Source: CAWAMR01 sp963783095 (GTDB lineage: Bacteria > Planctomycetota > Planctomycetia > Gemmatales > Gemmataceae). From it: 64,000 bases of DNA. The position numbers and the translations under genes are program-made. The stretch is taken from NCBI GenBank assembly GCA_963783095.1, contig CAWAMR010000014.1:496001-560000 (forward strand). The letters are read 5' to 3'. The notes below the pieces were generated by a model that saw only the letters and a list, made by a program, of their open reading frames with translations, made no database searches and was not told the origin of the DNA. Every line of letters begins with the position of its first letter. Within the stretch, counting starts at the first letter, position 1. This document shows positions 10,867 to 21,516 of the stretch, one piece after another.

Positions 10867-11061
10867 GTTAACTCCGTGGAAAAAGTTCACAGGACATAAC
10901 AACAGGGTGAGAAATCACCCCATTGATACTACACGATCGAGGTGATTTTGTCATGTTTTTCGCTGTTGAAACCTGCCGGGAAATCGGTCGGCCGACTTGA
11001 ACTCCCTGCACGGCAGGATAGGTTATGATCTGCCTTTGTCATTTCTCAAACGGAGGTTTCG

Positions 11062-12072
11062 ATGCGAAATTTCTCGATCTTCGTATTCGTGCTGCTTGCT
11101 TCCGCTCCGGGCTTCGCTGCGCCGAAGTATACTCTGCACAAAACCGTCTCGGCCCCCGGAGAAGGTGGCTGGGATTATCTCATTGTCGATGAAAGCGCTC
11201 GTCGAGTGTATATCTCGCATAGCCAGCAAGTTGAAGTAATGGATGCCGACACCTTCGAGCTGGTCGGCAAGATTGCCGATACCAAAGGAGTTCACGGCAT
11301 CGCTTTAGCCACAGACCTTGGGCACGGGTATACCAGTAACGGTAGGGCCAACACGGTCACCATCTTCGATTTGAAAACACTAAAGCCTCTCGGCGAACTG
11401 AAAACCGGGAAGAATCCGGACTCCATTATCTACGACCCCAGCAGCAAGCGCGTTTTCGCATTCAACGGCGGCGACAAAACGGCCACTGTCATCGATGCGG
11501 CCCAGCAGAAGGTCATCGGCACCATCGAGTTGGAAGGCAAGCCGGAATCGCCGGCCGTCGATGGAGCAGGCAATCTGTTCGTAACTATCGAAGACAAGAG
11601 TAAACTGGCGAAGATTGACACGCACAAGCTCAAAGTGTTGGAGAACTGGCCGCTTGCCCCTGGAGAAACTGCGGTCGGTCTGGCGATCGACACGAAAAAC
11701 AAGCGTCTCTTTGTGGGTTGCCGAAACAAGTTGCTGGTCGTCGTCAATGCCGAGAACGGTAAAGTTCTCGCCAAGCAACCGATCGGCGAACGAGTGGATG
11801 CCACTGCCTTCGATCCTGCGACCGGCGACATCTTTTGCTCCTGTGGCGATGGGACCGTTACCGTGATTCGCGATGGAGGCGGGGACCAGTACAGCGTCGT
11901 CGAGACCATCAAAACCAAAGTTGGGTCGAAGACCATGGCACTCGACCGCAAGACTCACAATCTCTTTCTGCCCTCGGCGGATTACAAGCCTGGGACCACA
12001 CCCAAATCGCGGCCCACCATGATTCCAAAGACATTTGCGGTTCTCGTATTTAGCCCAGCATCGGATAAGTAA
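11062..12072 (+). CDS. YncE-family secreted beta-propeller protein
   Basis: A 336-residue protein with a clear signal peptide (MRNFSIFVFVLLASAPGFAA) followed by about seven propeller blades containing repeated AFNGGDKTATVIDA-type and LFVGCRNKLLVVVNA-type strands. This is the NHL/YncE class of seven-bladed propellers, often found in planctomycete periplasm. Ligand and role are unknown. The ATG follows CGGAGG at a good distance. The frame is intact. It is divergent from asd across about 195 bases and stands alone on the plus strand. Confidence 0.85.
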   Translation: MRNFSIFVFVLLASAPGFAAPKYTLHKTVSAPGEGGWDYLIVDESARRVYISHSQQVEVMDADTFELVGKIADTKGVHGIALATDLGHGYTSNGRANTVTIFDLKTLKPLGELKTGKNPDSIIYDPSSKRVFAFNGGDKTATVIDAAQQKVIGTIELEGKPESPAVDGAGNLFVTIEDKSKLAKIDTHKLKVLENWPLAPGETAVGLAIDTKNKRLFVGCRNKLLVVVNAENGKVLAKQPIGERVDATAFDPATGDIFCSCGDGTVTVIRDGGGDQYSVVETIKTKVGSKTMALDRKTHNLFLPSADYKPGTTPKSRPTMIPKTFAVLVFSPASDK

Positions 12073-12204
12073 ATTCGACGACCAGACTGGGATGGCGCTC
12101 ACCCACGACGATCGATGCCGACACTACCAACGATGAAGTACGATATGGAAGACCGCACCCGGATAGGATCGAGCACCTGATGGCTCGGGAAATCTGAACA
12201 GTGT

Positions 12205-15200
12205 TCACTTGGATTTTACTGCGATAAGCGATTTCTCGGTCACAATGTAAAGCACGCCATTTGCGACCACGACCGGCGTGGTGCGAATGGGTTCACCAAT
12301 TTCAATCTTGGCGATCCGGTAGCGCTTTTCGATGACCTTGCGCACCTCCACTTGTTTCTTGCGAGCGGCTTTCTGGTTGGCTTCCTTCGAAGCTTCCTCC
12401 ACTTCATCCATGATGGCCGGCGTCTTCTCGTGCTTGAAAACGAACAGATCGCCATCTTCATTGCCGAGGAAGATCTTTCCGTCAACGTAGTAAGCGGAGC
12501 CCCAGATGCTCGACTTGAGGTCGTACTGCCAGAATCTCTTGCCGGTCTTCGCATCAAGGCAATGCAAATAACCGCCCACTTCGGCGATGTAGATCACGTC
12601 GTCGACGATGCAGGCCGTGCTCAAAGTTCGGCCAAAAACGTAGTCGCGTCTGGCAAATTCTCGAGTCTCAGTCCCTCCGTAATGCCAGACCGCGCCGGAG
12701 TTGGGGTTGGGTTTGGTCTTTGGGGGATCGACCGTCGAATCGATCACAAGTTCGGGTGAAATGTCACCCTTCTTACCGGCAGGGTCGATGCACCAGAAGT
12801 GGCCAATCCCTTCTCCGTGTTCGGGATCCTGGCCGGTGCCGATGAAGATCTTCTCGTTGTAAACCACAGGCATCCCGATGAAGCCGCTCTTGGTGCCCTT
12901 CCCACCGAGTTCGTACTTGGCATCCTTGGGATTCGCATCGAATTTCCAGATCAGCTTGCCGGTGTCGGGATGCAAGGCATAAAGCCAGCCGTTCCCGCCT
13001 GGGAAAATGACTTGCGGCACACCCTTGATGACCCCATAGGCCGGGCTGGACCACTGGCCGTGCATGATGTTGCTGCCGGGAAGATTGCTTTTCCAAATGA
13101 GCTTGCCCGTTTTCTTGTTGAGCGCGATAAAACTGGGGGCTTCCGGAGAAGGGACACGAATGTGCCCCTCATCGACGCCGTTGGACGTATTGATATAGAT
13201 CAAGTCACCGACGATCATGGGCGAGCAATTCGCCATGTTGTGGGGAAAAACGTCGAGTTCCTTGATCATGTCGAATTCCCAGATGATATCCGCATCCGTC
13301 TTGTCTCGGTATTTTTCCTTCTGGAAACCCTCGTTCTTGTTCGTGTCCAGGCCGTTCAATCCAGCGCAGACGACCGTGCATCGGTTGGAAACGTAATAGA
13401 CGTGCTCGCCCTCAACACAGGGGGTCGAGCAAATACCTTCGTGCGGCCAGTCATTCACCTGTCCAGCCGGATTCTTGTCGTGTACGGCCTGCCACAAGAA
13501 TTTGCCCGTCTTTTCGTCGAAGCACATCACGATGCCTTTGTCGAGGGGAGCACCATCGGGATTGTCGGCGTTCGGCGGGAGGCGGTCCCGACTGTTGCGT
13601 GGGTTCTCGTTATTTGTCCCGCAGAAAATCCGGCCCCGCGCTACCGTCGGGCCGCCGTAGGACCGTGAACCCAGTTTTGCTTTCCATAGCGTGACTTCAT
13701 CGAGTTCAAATTCGCCCGGAATATCTTTGTCGACAAGGTTGACCATGTTTCGGCCAGGGGTTCCGCCCAACATGACATGGTCGGTCTTGCCCGAAGGGTT
13801 CGACTCTGGAGGTGCAGGAAATGCGACGGCCGAGTGTACTGGAAGTTTCGCCTTCTGTGTCGCTTTCGGGTCAGTCTCGTCATCGCCGGCAAACAAGAGG
13901 CCCATGCCGGTCAGTTCCGTTGCATTTGCCTTACCGATCAAGCCGACGACAAATGCACCATTGCCGTTGACTCTGGCACTCGCTTCACCATAGGGCCCGC
14001 CAATCCAATCGCTTTCATAGGAATCGGCGGGGTCCAAATGTCCGTTGCTTACCTTCATAAATGTCGCCGAGAATCCATCGACCACCCACGCCGAATTCAC
14101 TGTGATCGCACCAATGGTGTAGCCTGGTTTCGCCACGACCCTGATTGGTAAGCTCGGCGCGCGGCCAAACTGTTTCCCCATCGACTCAGTTGTACCTGAA
14201 CGGTAGATCGGACGAAGGGCATTGACAACTTCGTACTCACCGTACTGATTGTTCCACGGTCGCAAGCCGATTTCGAAACCGACCAGCAATGAAGCGTCCG
14301 GTCCTCGATCCCTGAAGACCGGCTCCGCCCTTCCGCCCTGAATGCCTCTAACGACTTGCGGTTTCGGAAGGAAAATGCCAGGAGCTGCTTTTATTCGAAG
14401 TGGCGCATTGGTTAGTGGGGCTGATGGATATTCCGGGGCGTCCCAGTCGAGGTCGATTTCTTTCAATTGCGCCCGGATTCGGCGCAGATCCCATACGTGT
14501 GTGGAAAAGCTGTCGTGATTGGTGGCCACGAGCTGCGATCCGTCGGGTGTGAATGTGAGAGCATAGGGGCGGTCCTGATTGGGATCCTCCAGAGTGAAGA
14601 CGGTTCGCCCGTTTTCCGGGTCAATGAAAGTCGCTACCGACTTGTCCAAAACGCCCACCAGACTGCCATCCGGTGTAAAAATCACTCCTCTGCCCGCTGG
14701 GAGTTGTACGCCAGGCTGCCACGAGCCAACGGCCCAAACCCAGCCACCGTTGGGGCCGCAAGTCGCCAGCCAGCGTCCATCAGCGCTGAAGTCAACTGCG
14801 CCCTGGCCTTCCGTCGAAAGTTCGGCTTCCAAATGGTTGTCGGCAGTATCCCAGATTTTTGTGGTTTTGGAACTTCCGGCACCGATAGCAACCAGCGTTC
14901 CATCGGAACTTATGCTGAGATTGTTGTTACCTTCAAAGGGAATTAACGGGCTGACCCAACCAGGCCGATCCAATTTCAGAACTACTGCCCCACTGCGCTC
15001 GAAGAATGCCGCGAGCGTCCGACCGTCTTTGCTTTGCACAACCCGCACGACCGGTCCAGTGAGCAGGTTTTCCGGCGGACCAATTCTCAAGAGTCCTTCT
15101 CGATCCGAATCAGCGCGAATCGGCCAGCGTTGTAATCCCGGACCCTGGAATCCACAAGTGAGCAGATCTCCGGTTGGCTCAAAAAGCACCGAGTAGACAT

Positions 15201-17718
15201 GACCCGTGGGCAAATAGAAAAGCTCCCTGCCGCTCGCCATTTCCAGGATTCGCGTACCATCCGACATGGCCACGGCCAATAGCCGTCCATTGGGGCTGAC
15301 GGAGCACCCATAAGGGTAGGGCTTCACTTGAAGCACGCTGGTGGCAAATGTACGATACTCCCGGCTGGAATTGAATTCCCAGATTTCCGGAGTCTTGCCC
15401 GTTAGAAGGATCCGATCACCGTCGCGGTTGAATGTTCCTTCTCCGTGCGCGGGCAGGCGCAGCATTTGCCTAAATGTTCCACGATCCCAGACCCGCAGAG
15501 TACCTTCCCAACCATTGCTTGCCAGCAGATCGCTCATCGGGTGGAAGAACGGGGAGATCCCCTGGCTCCTTTGACCTTCGAGCAAACCCACTTCTGTTTT
15601 CGATTTCAAATCCCAAAGCCGAATGCGCGGGTCGACCGTGGATGATACTGCCAAAGTACGTTCGTCGCCGCTCCAAGCGATGTTGTCGGTGCCTTGGCCA
15701 AACGTCACCGTATCCAGCAATTTACCGGACGCCTTGGACCATCGTTGGAAGACGCCGGTTGGCCTGTGAAACGAGGCAAACTCCTGACTGTCTGAATTGA
15801 AGGCAAAGGCGAACGCGCCAGCGTGTAATGATTTAATTCTTTGTTTCACCTGACCGGTTGCCGTTTCCACAATGATAAATTCCAAAGGCAAACTAATGAC
15901 GGCGCACTTGCTGTCAGGGCTGAATATCTTGTGGAGTACGTTCGCTTCAGTGAATAAGACTTTTTTTTGGTCGATGTCCCAGATTTTCAGTTCATTTCCC
16001 GTTTGATAGCAAGCGGCCAAATACCGTCCATCCGGACTCAAGATCATGTCGCCCGTGGCGATCCCGTCTGGCGCGACCAATTCGGCCACGACCAGCCCGT
16101 CCGCGACTTGACGGACGCTGATCGCCCCCTTTTCGTCCAGTTGGGCATAACGTACGAACCTGGCATCGATAGCGACCAAGGGATTTGGTACCGACGTCCA
16201 GCCCGGCACTTCTCGCTCGAAGCGCAAGTCAGGCAGCGCCAGGCTGGCGATCGCCTTGCGGCGCAGATCCTCGAAAACCTCGTCGCCCTTGCCCAGCGAA
16301 CGGGCGATACGGGCGGCTTCCTTGAGAGCCTTGATGCTTTCGAAGCGCTGACCCACTTGTCGGCTAAACCGCCGTGCATCAGCGACGTCGCGATAGGAAT
16401 TCCCGAGTTGCTCGGTGCGATCGCGGTCAGCCCGAATCAGATCGCGTTCGGCGTTCTCGGCTCGATCCAGATTGGCAAGTGTCCGCGCCCTTTCCTGGAA
16501 GAGCAGCAAGATTGCCACAAGCACGAACGCCCCTGCCAATGTGGACAACGCGGCCACCACTGGGTTGCGCCGACACCAGCGCGAGGCTCGTTCGAATCGG
16601 CCTGCCGGTCGGGCGATGATCGGGCGATTCTCCTGGAAACGGGCCAGATCCTTTGCCAGGTCATCGGCAGATGAATAACGTTTACCCGGAACTTTCGCCA
16701 AACATTTCAGACAAATCGTTTCCAGGTCGCGCGGGATCCTAGATTTAATCCTCGATGGCGGAGTGGGTTCCTGCGTCATCACCATCAGCAGCGTCTCTGC
16801 TGTACTATCGCCCCTGAACGGGGGCCGACCGGTCAGCAACTCATATAGAATGGCCCCCAATCCATACACATCGACGGCAGTGGTGAGTTGCTTGATCCGG
16901 CCTCGCGCTTGCTCGGGTGCCATGTAGGCCGGTGTGCCCAACACCGCATTCGATTGCGACAAGGACTCGCCACCTTCGATCTGCTTGGCCAGTCCGAAAT
17001 CGGCCACATGAGGCTGGCCCTTTTCGTCCAACAGGATATTCGACGGCTTCAAGTCCCGATGAAGAATTCCGCGTTGGTGGGCATAGTGAACGGCATGGGC
17101 CACGCGAGCCAGCAGTTGAGCCAACTCCACGAAAGTGAGCGATCGCTGGCTGAGGCTGCGTCCCTCGATCAGCTTCAAACTGAAGAAGGGCAACCCCTCG
17201 TATTCACCGATCTCGTAAATGGGAACAATATTGGGATGGTCCAGCCCGGCAGCGGCCTCCGCTTCGCGCTGGAAGCGCTCGATGTCCTTGCGCGAGGCCA
17301 GCCTGGAACCGAGGATCATCTTCAAGGCAACAATGCGGTTGAGGCTCCTTTGCCGTGCCTTGAAGACCACGCCCATGCCGCCGCGCGCGATCTCTTCGAG
17401 CAATTCGTAATCGCCCACGGATGCCGGGAGCGACAAGGGACCAGCGCGGCCATGCTGTCCCGTAAACGATTCCGTCGAACCTGGCCGATAGACGTGAGTG
17501 ATCGTCTCGTTCGCCGCTCTTTGAATGGGCGCGAGAATCCCGGCCAACTGTTGTTCATCCCGCAGGAAATCGCGCAGTTCCTCCGCGTATGCCGCATGGC
17601 GCAACAGCCAGGCTTCCCGATCGAATGGTCGGCCTTCCTGTTTGGCGATCAGGAACTCGGCAATGGCCGCATCGATCTGGGATTCGCGCGATGCGGTTTC
17701 GGAAAGGAGTGGGTTCAA
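12205..17718 (-). CDS. Ser/Thr kinase-WD40-lectin-like-PQQ propeller fusion (kinase A)
   Basis: One uninterrupted frame of about 1837 residues. Order: a planctomycete kinase N-region (NPLLSETASRES..., residues 1-95), the kinase domain (about 100-370; ARGGMGVVF, HRDLKPSNILL, DFGLAK, YMAPEQ), one membrane helix (VVAALSTLAGAFVLVAILLLF), a coiled segment, WD40-like blades (about 480-1090), a jacalin/lectin-like domain (VGFEIGL... GYTIGAI... LDPADSYESDWIGG, about 1110-1290) and a PQQ/quinoprotein-like propeller (about 1310-1835). The sensor parts should be outside the cytoplasm. The start is inferred as the TTG at 17716-17718, preceded by AAGGA, because both paralogs begin MNPLLSE. It is last in a six-gene run. 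Such a triple sensor fusion is very unusual; an in-frame joining of two genes is possible. Confidence 0.85.
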   Translation of the reverse strand: MNPLLSETASRESQIDAAIAEFLIAKQEGRPFDREAWLLRHAAYAEELRDFLRDEQQLAGILAPIQRAANETITHVYRPGSTESFTGQHGRAGPLSLPASVGDYELLEEIARGGMGVVFKARQRSLNRIVALKMILGSRLASRKDIERFQREAEAAAGLDHPNIVPIYEIGEYEGLPFFSLKLIEGRSLSQRSLTFVELAQLLARVAHAVHYAHQRGILHRDLKPSNILLDEKGQPHVADFGLAKQIEGGESLSQSNAVLGTPAYMAPEQARGRIKQLTTAVDVYGLGAILYELLTGRPPFRGDSTAETLLMVMTQEPTPPSRIKSRIPRDLETICLKCLAKVPGKRYSSADDLAKDLARFQENRPIIARPAGRFERASRWCRRNPVVAALSTLAGAFVLVAILLLFQERARTLANLDRAENAERDLIRADRDRTEQLGNSYRDVADARRFSRQVGQRFESIKALKEAARIARSLGKGDEVFEDLRRKAIASLALPDLRFEREVPGWTSVPNPLVAIDARFVRYAQLDEKGAISVRQVADGLVVAELVAPDGIATGDMILSPDGRYLAACYQTGNELKIWDIDQKKVLFTEANVLHKIFSPDSKCAVISLPLEFIIVETATGQVKQRIKSLHAGAFAFAFNSDSQEFASFHRPTGVFQRWSKASGKLLDTVTFGQGTDNIAWSGDERTLAVSSTVDPRIRLWDLKSKTEVGLLEGQRSQGISPFFHPMSDLLASNGWEGTLRVWDRGTFRQMLRLPAHGEGTFNRDGDRILLTGKTPEIWEFNSSREYRTFATSVLQVKPYPYGCSVSPNGRLLAVAMSDGTRILEMASGRELFYLPTGHVYSVLFEPTGDLLTCGFQGPGLQRWPIRADSDREGLLRIGPPENLLTGPVVRVVQSKDGRTLAAFFERSGAVVLKLDRPGWVSPLIPFEGNNNLSISSDGTLVAIGAGSSKTTKIWDTADNHLEAELSTEGQGAVDFSADGRWLATCGPNGGWVWAVGSWQPGVQLPAGRGVIFTPDGSLVGVLDKSVATFIDPENGRTVFTLEDPNQDRPYALTFTPDGSQLVATNHDSFSTHVWDLRRIRAQLKEIDLDWDAPEYPSAPLTNAPLRIKAAPGIFLPKPQVVRGIQGGRAEPVFRDRGPDASLLVGFEIGLRPWNNQYGEYEVVNALRPIYRSGTTESMGKQFGRAPSLPIRVVAKPGYTIGAITVNSAWVVDGFSATFMKVSNGHLDPADSYESDWIGGPYGEASARVNGNGAFVVGLIGKANATELTGMGLLFAGDDETDPKATQKAKLPVHSAVAFPAPPESNPSGKTDHVMLGGTPGRNMVNLVDKDIPGEFELDEVTLWKAKLGSRSYGGPTVARGRIFCGTNNENPRNSRDRLPPNADNPDGAPLDKGIVMCFDEKTGKFLWQAVHDKNPAGQVNDWPHEGICSTPCVEGEHVYYVSNRCTVVCAGLNGLDTNKNEGFQKEKYRDKTDADIIWEFDMIKELDVFPHNMANCSPMIVGDLIYINTSNGVDEGHIRVPSPEAPSFIALNKKTGKLIWKSNLPGSNIMHGQWSSPAYGVIKGVPQVIFPGGNGWLYALHPDTGKLIWKFDANPKDAKYELGGKGTKSGFIGMPVVYNEKIFIGTGQDPEHGEGIGHFWCIDPAGKKGDISPELVIDSTVDPPKTKPNPNSGAVWHYGGTETREFARRDYVFGRTLSTACIVDDVIYIAEVGGYLHCLDAKTGKRFWQYDLKSSIWGSAYYVDGKIFLGNEDGDLFVFKHEKTPAIMDEVEEASKEANQKAARKKQVEVRKVIEKRYRIAKIEIGEPIRTTPVVVANGVLYIVTEKSLIAVKSK

Positions 17719-17912
17719 ATCAAGATCCTTCAAACGGGCAATCGAGCAAATTCAGAAGCTGGCCTCGCGAGTGCTTCATGAAACGAGGTACACTCATTCC
17801 CAGTAGGGCGTTAACATAAGGGCCAACACGCCGAGCCTCACAGTAGGTGTTCTCAAATCATTCAGACGGACCATCGAAAGCACGCGAGACCATTCGCGAC
17901 ATCCGATGCCAG

Positions 17913-20900
17913 TCAGCGTCTGCCCTCGGATCGAGAAGTCAGCATGCCCCAAATTCGAACCTGACCGTCTCTTGAATAGGCCAAGCGATTTCCGTCCGTG
18001 GAATAGGCCACGCCGTACACGCCGGAGCCGGACTGTCCCTTGCCCTTGACGCGCCAGACTATAGACTTCCTGTCCGGAAGTTGTGTCCCAAATCTTTACT
18101 TCGTTGGGCCCGCCCCCCCGGCCCCCACTTGCGGTAGCCAATCGTCTTCCGTCGGGAGTTAAAGCGACGCTGGAGACGAAAGGAGCCTCGAATCGGGTGA
18201 ATTCGGAAACCACTCGGCCACTCGCAGTATCCCGAATTGTCGCCCCACCTTGCTGTGCGAGATTAAGGGATCTCGGGTCACCCCAAGCTGCTGCCAACCG
18301 ACTGCCATCCTGACTAAATGCCAAATCCCAAATGCCCCAATGCCGATGGTCCAGGGATAGAATGATTTGGCCACTCACCAGATCCCAAACTTGAATGCGC
18401 GGTGCCATCCAGTCCCTTAAAATCTGGGGCTGGGAATGGCCGACTCCCGGCGTTCCCCTGTTCCCAAAGAGAGCGGAAACTGCTGTACCAACAGCCAGTT
18501 TCTTGCCGTCTGGGCTGAATCGCAAGCAAGTTGTCCAAGTGTTGGCACTGGTCCCTTTAAATCTCCACTTGATCTGAAAAGTATGCGTATCAATAACGGT
18601 GGTCGCATTCTTGTGACTATCTGTGAACGCAACACACGAGCCATCCGGGCTAAATGCGTTTCCATAGCTTTCTTGATTACTCACCTTACCATCGAAAACT
18701 TCGTGACCATCGCTTACCCGAAAGAGCTTAGCACCTCCAATAATAAGTCGCTTATCCGGACTCAGAGAAATACGATTGTAATATTTGAAAACAGGAAATC
18801 GTTGTAGTTCTTGGCCAGACCACGAATCCCAAACAACTCCAACTTTGCCCCATCCGGTTGATGCGATCAATTCTCCATCATCACTGAATACGACATTGTT
18901 GCCACCTCCAGGAAGTATCGGTTGCTCTTCCTTGGTTCCCCAAATCCATAGAGTGCCATCTTCCGATCCGGCAACGAGCCGAGACTCTGCGCATGCAAGA
19001 CAAAGCGTATTGACTGGACTCAGCGATTGTCGCTTTTCGCACATTCCCGGCACCCGTGAAAAAACCAGCACTCGCGAATCGGCCAGACCGGCCCCGACAC
19101 GCTGGCCGTCTGGACTGAAATGAACGGTCAGTGCCTTCATGCCAAACGCATCCTCAGATCTCTCCACAGAGTTACGAACGATGTTCTTCATCTCGATCCA
19201 GGAAGCAATTTCATTTTTGTCGCGCCATGCTATTCGCCCAATCGCTACGAACTCCCCATCACGACTGAGGCCGATGGTAGTTATCATGCCAGTCCCGTCG
19301 ACCAAGAGTTTCTTTGATTTGAGGGATAGGAGGAGCGGCGAAACCAAAAATGACTCGCCCCGGCCCACAAATGCACCAGCCAGTATTGACGCGGCGAGGC
19401 GGGCACGGCTCATAACAGTCCATGAATAAACCCAGCCGTCTTTGGAGGCGGTAACGATCGAATCGTCGCTTGCAGTAAATGCGATATCGCAGATCGGAAC
19501 CCGAGGCTCTGGCGCTGATTTGACCAATAACGACCCGTCTCGAAGATCCCAGAGTTGTATTGATCCTTCCTGCCCCCCGCAGGCCACCTGGTTCCTACGG
19601 AAATTGATGGCTAGGCATTGTATTTTCTCGGTGCCGCTACAGCAATGCAGTTCTTGCCGCCCTGTAGGAACATCCCAGATCCTAACTGTGCCATCATGAC
19701 TCGCGGAGACAATGCGTTTCCCCGTTGTGTCAAAGGCGAGACTCGATATGAGGTCCGTGTGCCCACGGAGAGAAATCACCACGCGCTCCGCGACTACATC
19801 CCAAATTTTGATCGTGAGGTCAGCACTGCCTGAGGCAAGGTATTTACCGTCCGGGCTGCACGCAGACGCCGACACTCTGGCAGAGTGACCACGGAGCGTA
19901 TAATCCCAGCCGCCACATTCCTTCCAGAGATGATACCATTCCGGCCCCCGAAGCTCTTCTTGATCGGGCCGAAGTGGTTTCAGGTTTTCGAGCAGCGCCA
20001 ATGCGTGTCCGAACTTTTTTTCTTCCCATGCCTTTTGAGCTTGCTTCATGTTTGCGTTGTAAAGGTATCGACGCGCCAATTTTTCTTGCTCGACAGCGAA
20101 GCCGCGTTGTTCCTCCGCAACATCGCGAAAATGATCGGCTTCATTCTTCTTCACTTCCAAATCGTCGGCTGCTTCTTTCAAACGCCGATTCGCAATTTCA
20201 ACCTCGTTTTTCGCCGACTGCAGTCGGGAATTGTAAAGCAAGCCGACGACGAGCCCAACGACTGCCAGAATTGCAATCAGACTCACGCCAGCAAGGCTAG
20301 CGGCAATAGGGTTTCTCCTTACCCATTTCGCACACCGCTCCGCCGGTCCCGCCGTCCGCGCTTCAATCGGTTTGTGGTTCAGCCAGCGCTCCAGCTCTTC
20401 AGCTATTTCGTGTGCACTGCCATAGCGCCTGGCGGGATCCTTCTCCAAACACTTTAGACAAATCGTTTCCAGATCGCGCGGGATGCCCGCCTTGAGCTTC
20501 GACGGAGCAGTCGGCTCCTGTGTCATCACCAATAGCAGTGTCTCCGCTGTGTTTTCGCCCCGAAACGGGGGCCGGCCGGTCAGCAACTCATAAAGAATGG
20601 CTCCCAATCCATAGACATCTACAGCAGTGGTGAGTTGCTTGATCTGGCCGCGCGCTTGCTCGGGTGCCATGTAGGCTGGCGTGCCCAACACCGCATTCGA
20701 TTGTGATAAGGACTCGCCACCCTCGATCTGCTTGGCCAGTCCGAAATCGGCCACGTGAGGCTGGCCCTTTTCGTCCAACAGAATATTCGACGGCTTCAAG
20801 TCCCGATGGAGAATCCCGCGTTGATGAGCATAGTGAACGGCATGGGCCACGCGAGCCAGAAGTTGAGCCAACTCCACGAACGTGAGCGCTCGCTGGCCGA

Positions 20901-21465
20901 GGCTGCGTCCCTCGATCAGTTTCATGCTGAAGAAGGGCAACCCCTCATATTCTCCGATCTCGTAAATGGGAACAATATTGGGATGGTCCAGCCCGGCGAC
21001 GGCCTCTGCCTCACGCTGAAAACGCTCGATGTCTTTGCGCGAAGCCAGCCTGGAACCGAGGATCAACTTCAAGGCAACAATGCGGTTGAGGCTCCTTTGC
21101 CGTGCCTTGAACACAACCCCCATGCCGCCGCGCGCGATTTCTTCGAGCAATTCATAATCACCCACTGATGCAGGAAGGGACAAGGGACCAGCAAGACGGG
21201 GCGATTCGGCAACCGATTCCGTCGAGCCTGGTTGTTGGACGTAGGCAATGGTCTCGTTCGCCACTCCTTGAAGGGGCGCGAGGATCCCGGCCAACTGTTC
21301 TTCATCCCGCAGGAAATCGCGCAGCTCATCCGCGAACGCCGCATGGTGCGCCAGCCAGACTTCGCGATCGAACGGCGCGCCTTCCTGTTTGGCAATGAGG
21401 AACTCGGCAATGGCCGCATCGATCTGGGATTCGCGCGATGCGGTTTCGGAAAGGAGTGGGTTCAT
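17913..21465 (-). CDS. Ser/Thr kinase-WD40 receptor-like protein (kinase B), one frameshift
   Basis: A paralog of kinase A. MNPLLSETASRES N-region, kinase domain with HRDLKPSNILL and DFGLAK, a membrane helix (SLAGVSLIAILAVVGLVVGLLY), a coiled-coil linker, the motif LRGPEWYHLW, then WD40 repeats to the end. One extra G near 18050 shifts the tail. Correcting it gives GVYGVAYSTDGNRLAYSRDGQVRIWG and a stop at 17913, closing the last blade. Without correction the frame runs on to 17794 through sequence with no propeller character. The gene starts 51 bases after kinase C and is probably co-transcribed with it. Confidence 0.9.
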
Positions 21466-21516
21466 ATTAGGTTCCGTCGAACAATCTATTTTTGCCACCT
21501 TCGCCAGATGAAGAAC

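Noticed and set aside
17794..17912. Extended C-terminus of kinase B
   Set aside because: The extension exists only in the uncorrected frame and has no propeller pattern. The corrected frame stops at 17913.
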